A DNA stretch of 9,408 nucleotides, from assembly GCA_021203685.1 (NCBI GenBank), contig JAJQAS010000020.1, positions 1 to 9,408 of the forward strand. Reading direction: 5' to 3'. Positions 5,525 through 9,408 of this stretch are shown here, in pieces; positions within the stretch are counted from its first letter, which is position 1; each line of letters opens with the position of its first letter. The translations under genes were made by a program, and so were the position numbers. Under the pieces are notes generated by a model. That model was given only the letters and a program-made list of their open reading frames with translations. It was not told where the DNA came from and did not search any database. This DNA comes from Clostridiales bacterium (GTDB lineage: Bacteria; Bacillota; Clostridia; Oscillospirales; Oscillospiraceae).

Positions 5525-6700
5525 TCATTGACCGCTGTTCCCGTCACTCCCCCGCAGGGCGTCGATGGGGTTCACAGAACACAGCGGGGGCTGCCGTGTA
5601 GCCCGCTCGCCCTCAGCTCCATAAAACCCCCGGTACCATTCCACAAACCGCCGCAGCCCCACCCGCAGAGGTGTGGAGGGCCGGAACCCCACCGCCTCCT
5701 CCAGAGGGCGGGTGTCCGCATAGGTGACGGGCACGTCTCCGGGCTGCATGGGAACCAGCTCCCGGTGGCTGGCGAAGTCGAAGTCAGCAGGCAGCACACC
5801 GGCGCGCACCAGCTCCTGCTGCAAAACATCTACAAAGGTCAGCAGGTTCACCGGGCTGCCGTTGCCGATGTTATACAGCCGGCAGGGGGGAAGGGGCAGA
5901 CCGTCGCCGCCGGTGGCCCGTGGGGGCGGGCTGTCCAGCACCCGCAGGAGGCCCTCCACCACGTCATCGATGTAGGTGAAATCCCGCTGGCAGTTGCCGT
6001 AGTTAAAAATGCGGATGGTCTCCCCCCGCCGCAGCTTGTCGGTGAAGCTGAAATAGGCCATGTCCGGCCGGCCGGCGGGGCCGTAGACGGTGAAAAACCG
6101 CAGGCCCGTGGTGGGAATGTTGAACAGCCTGGCGTAGGCGTGGGCCATCAGCTCGTCGGAGCGCTTGGTGGCGGCGTAGAGGGAAACCGGCTCGTCCGCC
6201 TTGTCGGCGGTGGAGTAGGGGATCTTCTGGTTGTTGCCGTAAACCGAGGAGGAGGAGGCGAATACCAGGTGCTCCACCCCGGGCGCACCGCCGTCATAGG
6301 AGTGGCGGCAAGCCTCCAGAATGTTATAAAAACCGACCACATTGCTCTCGATGTAAGCATCTGGGTGGCTAATGGACCAGCGCACCCCGGCCTGGGCCGC
6401 CAGGTTCACCACCAGCGTGGGCTGGTACCGGGCAAACAGGTCGGCCACCAGCGTCCGGTCCGCGATGCTGCCCGGTCGGAAGGCCCATCCGGCGTTGGGG
6501 TTCGACTGGGCGGCTCTTTCGATCTCCGCCAGGCGATGCTCTTTCAGGGAGACGTCATAGTAGTCGTTCAGGTCGTCTACCCCCACCACGGTGACGGGGC
6601 GCTGGCCCCGCAGCAGCGCCAGCACCAGGCTGGCCCCGATGAACCCGGCTGCGCCGGTGACCAGGATGGTAGAATGGGTAGGTTTAGAAAAATCTGTCAT
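5525..6700 (-). CDS. NAD-dependent nucleotide-sugar epimerase, probably UDP-glucuronate 4-epimerase
   Basis: The 391-aa extended SDR has the NAD-binding motif TGAAGFIG at 15-22, VDDLNDYYD at 41-49, and LAAQAGVRWS (100-109). The catalytic set is Ser150-152 (ASSSSVYG) and Tyr175/Lys179 (YAATK). RFFTVYGPAGRPDMAY (201-216), NYGNCQRDFTYIDD (233-246) and MQPGDVPVTYAD (318-329) are characteristic of the UDP-GlcA 4-epimerase (GAE/CapI-like) group, which supplies UDP-galacturonate for capsule or cell-surface polysaccharide. The ATG at 6700 has GGAG seven bases upstream; a TTG at 6715 would add five residues and is less likely. It is longer than the usual ~340-350 aa, with a Pro/Gly-rich insert (257-273) and about 30 unrecognised C-terminal residues. 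It is a single gene with its own promoter and terminator. UDP-glucose 4-epimerase (GalE) is a less likely reading. Confidence 0.88.
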   Translation of the reverse strand: MTDFSKPTHSTILVTGAAGFIGASLVLALLRGQRPVTVVGVDDLNDYYDVSLKEHRLAEIERAAQSNPNAGWAFRPGSIADRTLVADLFARYQPTLVVNLAAQAGVRWSISHPDAYIESNVVGFYNILEACRHSYDGGAPGVEHLVFASSSSVYGNNQKIPYSTADKADEPVSLYAATKRSDELMAHAYARLFNIPTTGLRFFTVYGPAGRPDMAYFSFTDKLRRGETIRIFNYGNCQRDFTYIDDVVEGLLRVLDSPPPRATGGDGLPLPPCRLYNIGNGSPVNLLTFVDVLQQELVRAGVLPADFDFASHRELVPMQPGDVPVTYADTRPLEEAVGFRPSTPLRVGLRRFVEWYRGFYGAEGERATRQPPLCSVNPIDALRGSDGNSGQ

Positions 6701-6721
6701 GCTGGTACTCCGCAAAATGCT

Positions 6722-6735
6722 GGGCGGTGCCGCCC
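6722..6735 (-). other. 5' leader hairpin of the epimerase mRNA
   Basis: GGGCG (6722-6726) pairs with CGCCC (6731-6735), extended by one A-T pair at 6721/6736. It lies a few bases after the predicted transcription start and about 21 bases upstream of the start codon. It could stabilise the 5' end of the transcript; it leaves the GGAG site free. Confidence 0.45.
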
Positions 6736-6748
6736 AAAAGATGTCTCC

Positions 6749-6777
6749 ATTTTAGCATCAGCACCCCGGCTATGCAA
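6749..6777 (-). promoter_or_regulatory. Extended -10 promoter of the epimerase gene
   Basis: On the minus strand, TAAAAT (6754-6749; 5/6 match) is preceded by TGC, an extended -10 element. TTGCAT (6777-6772) lies 17 bases upstream as a modest -35 box. The start of transcription would be near 6742, about 40 bases before the ATG. A weaker alternative lies further upstream: TTGTAC (6832-6827), 18 bases, TGTAAT (6808-6803). Confidence 0.65.
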
Positions 6778-6860
6778 CGGAAGTTCTCTTTTTGCCAAAG
6801 AAATTACATGATAACGGCGGGAATTTGTACAACTATTTCACAACTGTTCCCCAAACGCAC

Positions 6861-6892
6861 AAAAAGCAAGCCTCCCGGATGAGAGGCTTGCT
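6861..6892 (-). terminator. Rho-independent terminator of the CoADR-siroheme reductase gene
   Basis: GCAAGCCTC (6866-6874) pairs perfectly with GAGGCTTGC (6883-6891), extended by A-T pairs outside, around an eight-base loop. On the minus strand the stem is followed by T5 (6865 to 6861) and then GTGCG. It begins about 63 bases after the stop codon at 6955. Confidence 0.88.
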
Positions 6893-6954
6893 TGATTTAG
6901 CTTTTCACTTTAAGCACTGCGCATTCGGCTTGCAGCGCCCCACTAACAGCTATT

Positions 6955-9408
6955 TTAGCAGGTGGCGCCGCCTTTGACCTTCTTTTTCAGAATGGCTTCC
7001 TTGTCGATGTTGCTGTCCAGCAGCTTTTTGTTGACGTAGTCGAAGCCCAGGCGGGTGACGGTGTCCGCGAAGCGCTCGCCGGTCAGGCCCTCGTCCCGGA
7101 ACAGCAGGATGGCGCGCTCCACAACGCCCATGACCTCCTCCTCAGAGGTGAAGATGCGGGTCAGCGGCTGGCCGTGGGCCACCTTCTTGCCCCAGCGGCC
7201 GCCGATGTAGATGCGGTAGCCGTCCTGATAGTCCAGCGCGCCGAACAGGCACTTGTCCTTGCAGCGGCCGCAGTTGTTGCATTGGGTCGGGTCGATCTTG
7301 ATCTTGCCGTCCTCCACGCGCGCCACGCTGATGGGGCAGGCGGCCTCCACCTGGCACTTCTTGCAGCCCCGGCACTTGCTGTAGTCAATCATCGGTACCC
7401 GCTGGCCCACGATGCCCAGGTCGTTCAGGTTGGGCTTGACGCAGTTGTTGGGGCAGCCGCCCACGGCGATTTTGAACTTGTGGGGCAGGGTCACGCCGTG
7501 GTAGCCCACATAAAACGCCTCGTGGAGCCGCTCGGACAGACCGAAGGTGTCGATGAGGCCGTACTGACAGGTGGTGCCCTTGCAGGAGACCACCGGGCGC
7601 ACCAGGGAGCCGGTGCCGCCGGTCTCCAGGCCGTGGTCGTGGAGGAAGTCCATCACCGGCTGGAGGTTATCGTACTTCACGCCCTGGATCTCCAGGGTCA
7701 GGCGGGTGGTCATGGTGACCGCCCCGGAGCCGAACCGTTCCGCCGCCTCGGCGATGGTGCGGTGCTCCTCGGCGGTGATCTTGCCGTTGCGGGTGATGAC
7801 CCGGACGTTGAACACGTCGGGGTACCGCTTGTCCTGGAGGCAGCCCAGGGCCTTTACCCGCTTGATCTCCGCTGCGGGCAGCGTACCGGTGAACGCCACC
7901 TTGACCTCGTTGACAAACAGACCGCCCTCCAGGGCGCGGGTGTTGGTGTAGCCAAAGGCTTTCAGCCGGTTTTGCAGCAGGTAGCCCCGTTTGCCCTTGG
8001 CGCAGACCAGCAGCAGCTTCTCATCCTTGCCGATGCCGTCCAGCGGCCCGTTGACGGCGGGCAGGTTGACCCACTGTGCGCCGGGGATGGTGGGAGCCGG
8101 GCTGACGTCCAGCACCTTGTAGCCCTTGGCCTTGCCCGCCGCGTACTCGGCGGGGGTAAAGGTCTCGTATGCCCCGCTCAGCTTGTTCTCCAGGATGTAG
8201 CAGGCTTGGACAAAGGGGTGGATAGCGGTGGAGAAGGGGGGCGCATAGGCGAAGTCCAGCGTGTCGAAATCCTCCAGCTTCATCCCGGCGGAAATGCCGG
8301 TGACGGCGATGTCCACCATCTTATCCACCGCGCCGGGGCCCAGCACCTGGATGCCCAGCAGGGCGTGGGTGGCCCGGTCGGCGATGAGCTTGGTGACGAA
8401 CACATCGGCGTCGGGGTAATAATGGGCCTTGTCGTCGGTGACGCAGGTGACAGTGATAACGTCGTACCCCGCCGCCTGGGCCTGGGCTTCGGTGAGACCG
8501 GTGCGCCCGGCGTTCAGGTCGTTTGCCAGCCGCACCACGCCAGTGCCCAGGCAGCCGCCATAGGTCAGGCTCTCGCCGGTCAGGTTTTTGGCCAGCAGGC
8601 GGCCGGTCAGGTTGGCGGTGGAGCCCATGGCGGACCACTGGCTGTTGCCGGTGAGGCTATTGTAGACCTGGGCGCAGTCGCCCACGGCGTAAACGTCGTC
8701 GATGTTGGTTTTCTGCTGCTTGTCCACCACGATGGTGCCCCGGTTCATCTCGATTCCGGAATCGGCCAGGAAGCCGGTGGCCGGGCGGACGCCAATGGCA
8801 AGCACCACCAGGTCGCCTGCGAAGGTGCCCAGGCTGGTGCGAATGCCGGTGGCCTTGTCGGCGCCCAGCACTTCCTCCAGCCCCGCGCCGGTGATGATCC
8901 GCATCCCTTTGGCCTGGAGCTTGCGGCGGATGTAAGCGGCCACTTCCGCGTCAAACAGGTTGGGCATCACCTGGGAGGCCATGTCCACCACGGTGACGCT
9001 GACGCCCTTGGCCATCAGGTTCTCCGCGATCTCCAGGCCGATGAAGCCGCCGCCCACCACCACGGCGCTGTGGCAGTTGTTCTGATCCACATAGGCCCGC
9101 AGGTCAATGGCGTCGTCGGGGGTCCGCATGGTGAACACGCCGGGAAGCTCTTTCCCCGGCACGTTGGGGACAAAGGGAGCCGCGCCGGTGGCAATGACCA
9201 GCTTGTCATAGCCCACGGTCTCCCCGTTGGCGAAGGTGACGGTTTTCTCCGTCCCGTTGACGGAGACGGCCTCCATGCCGGTGCGCACGGTCACGCCGGT
9301 GAGACCGGTGAAGCTGGCGGGGGTGTTGACGATCAGTTCCTCCCGGGTCTCGATGTCCCCGCCCACATAGTAGGGCAGGCCGCACCCGGCGTAGGAAATG
9401 TCCTGGCT
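6955..9408 (-). CDS. Fused CoA-disulfide-reductase-like / rhodanese / siroheme reductase / ferredoxin protein (N-terminus cut by window edge)
   Basis: The frame is open to the right edge; 817 residues are visible, counted here from the edge, and perhaps 30-40 are missing with the first FAD motif. Domain 1 (~1-405) is a pyridine-nucleotide disulfide oxidoreductase of the CoADR type: YAGCGLPYY with the single redox Cys9, NAD(P) motif GGGFIG (119-124), FAD motif AVGDC (241-245), then the dimerisation domain ending in APPFSTAIHP. Domain 2 (~414-500) is a rhodanese with Cys469 in CAKGKRG. Domain 3 (~504-665) is a siroheme/[4Fe-4S] sulfite/nitrite-reductase half: TTRLTLEIQG, CKGTTC (Cys609, Cys614), HKFK (Lys644, Lys646, matching sulfite-binding lysines) and GGCPNNC (Cys652, Cys656). 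An inserted ferredoxin follows with two [4Fe-4S] sets (Cys679/682/685/691 and 710/713/716/720). The last residue is Cys. A likely role is NAD(P)H-driven reduction of sulfite, persulfide or another sulfur/nitrogen oxyanion; the substrate is unproven. It has its own terminator. Confidence 0.9.
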   Translation of the reverse strand, partial: SQDISYAGCGLPYYVGGDIETREELIVNTPASFTGLTGVTVRTGMEAVSVNGTEKTVTFANGETVGYDKLVIATGAAPFVPNVPGKELPGVFTMRTPDDAIDLRAYVDQNNCHSAVVVGGGFIGLEIAENLMAKGVSVTVVDMASQVMPNLFDAEVAAYIRRKLQAKGMRIITGAGLEEVLGADKATGIRTSLGTFAGDLVVLAIGVRPATGFLADSGIEMNRGTIVVDKQQKTNIDDVYAVGDCAQVYNSLTGNSQWSAMGSTANLTGRLLAKNLTGESLTYGGCLGTGVVRLANDLNAGRTGLTEAQAQAAGYDVITVTCVTDDKAHYYPDADVFVTKLIADRATHALLGIQVLGPGAVDKMVDIAVTGISAGMKLEDFDTLDFAYAPPFSTAIHPFVQACYILENKLSGAYETFTPAEYAAGKAKGYKVLDVSPAPTIPGAQWVNLPAVNGPLDGIGKDEKLLLVCAKGKRGYLLQNRLKAFGYTNTRALEGGLFVNEVKVAFTGTLPAAEIKRVKALGCLQDKRYPDVFNVRVITRNGKITAEEHRTIAEAAERFGSGAVTMTTRLTLEIQGVKYDNLQPVMDFLHDHGLETGGTGSLVRPVVSCKGTTCQYGLIDTFGLSERLHEAFYVGYHGVTLPHKFKIAVGGCPNNCVKPNLNDLGIVGQRVPMIDYSKCRGCKKCQVEAACPISVARVEDGKIKIDPTQCNNCGRCKDKCLFGALDYQDGYRIYIGGRWGKKVAHGQPLTRIFTSEEEVMGVVERAILLFRDEGLTGERFADTVTRLGFDYVNKKLLDSNIDKEAILKKKVKGGATC

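Noticed and set aside
5440..5525. Co-transcription of the epimerase gene with the uronate operon
   Set aside because: A strong hairpin with T7 separates them, and uxuA has its own good promoter.
4177..6811. Further long plus-strand frames opposite uxuA (4177-5289) and the epimerase (5393-6811)
   Set aside because: They are shadows of genes with diagnostic motifs. They run through a promoter and terminators and have no ribosome binding site.
9364..9366. GTG as the start of the large oxidoreductase gene
   Set aside because: The frame stays open to the window edge and the 14 upstream residues include the conserved CoADR active-site segment AGCGLPYY, so the real start lies outside the window.
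1..9408. CRISPR arrays, insertion sequences, tRNA genes, phage genes
   Set aside because: I looked for regularly spaced repeats, transposase motifs, terminal inverted repeats, tRNA cloverleafs and phage-like proteins on both strands and saw none.

Overview
This window looks like chromosomal DNA of an anaerobic, high-GC (roughly 60% by eye) Firmicute, most likely a gut Oscillospiraceae/Clostridia relative. The clues are the style of the 5S rRNA tail, strong AGGAG-type ribosome binding sites, A/T-rich sigma-A-like promoters set in GC-rich coding DNA, an SDR-type (Bacillus-like) fructuronate reductase in place of the E. coli-type enzyme, and a multi-cofactor anaerobic oxidoreductase. The assignment is inferred from gene content and not proven.

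Layout. The left edge holds the 3' end of a 5S rRNA gene and its terminator, the end of an rRNA operon. Only 30 bases later comes sfsA (plus strand). Everything else is on the minus strand. sfsA and the neighbouring operon converge at 796-1008, where each side has a hairpin terminator.

The central block (5244 down to 1009) is a hexuronate catabolic operon transcribed uxuA -> SDR fructuronate reductase (uxuB type) -> small unrecognised ORF -> eda -> VOC-domain protein -> kdgK. A good promoter (TTGACA, 17-bp spacer, TATTCT) lies just upstream of uxuA. Together the enzymes turn D-fructuronate into D-mannonate, then 2-keto-3-deoxygluconate (KDG), KDPG, and finally pyruvate plus glyceraldehyde-3-phosphate. 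No uronate isomerase (uxaC), transporter, glycosidase or regulator gene is present in the window. GC-rich hairpins without U-tracts sit in the uxuA/SDR and SDR/eda junctions and may set the relative mRNA levels of the cistrons. The eda and VOC genes overlap by 8 nt.

Upstream of the operon, and separated from it by a strong terminator, is a monocistronic NAD-dependent sugar epimerase gene, probably UDP-glucuronate 4-epimerase, with its own extended -10 promoter.

The right third (6955 to the window edge) is one large gene cut by the edge. It encodes a CoA-disulfide-reductase-like flavoprotein, a rhodanese domain, a siroheme/[4Fe-4S] sulfite/nitrite-reductase half and a 2x[4Fe-4S] ferredoxin module in a single polypeptide. 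This looks like a self-contained electron path from NAD(P)H through flavin and Fe-S clusters to siroheme, with a sulfur-handling rhodanese in the middle, and it is the most interesting object here.
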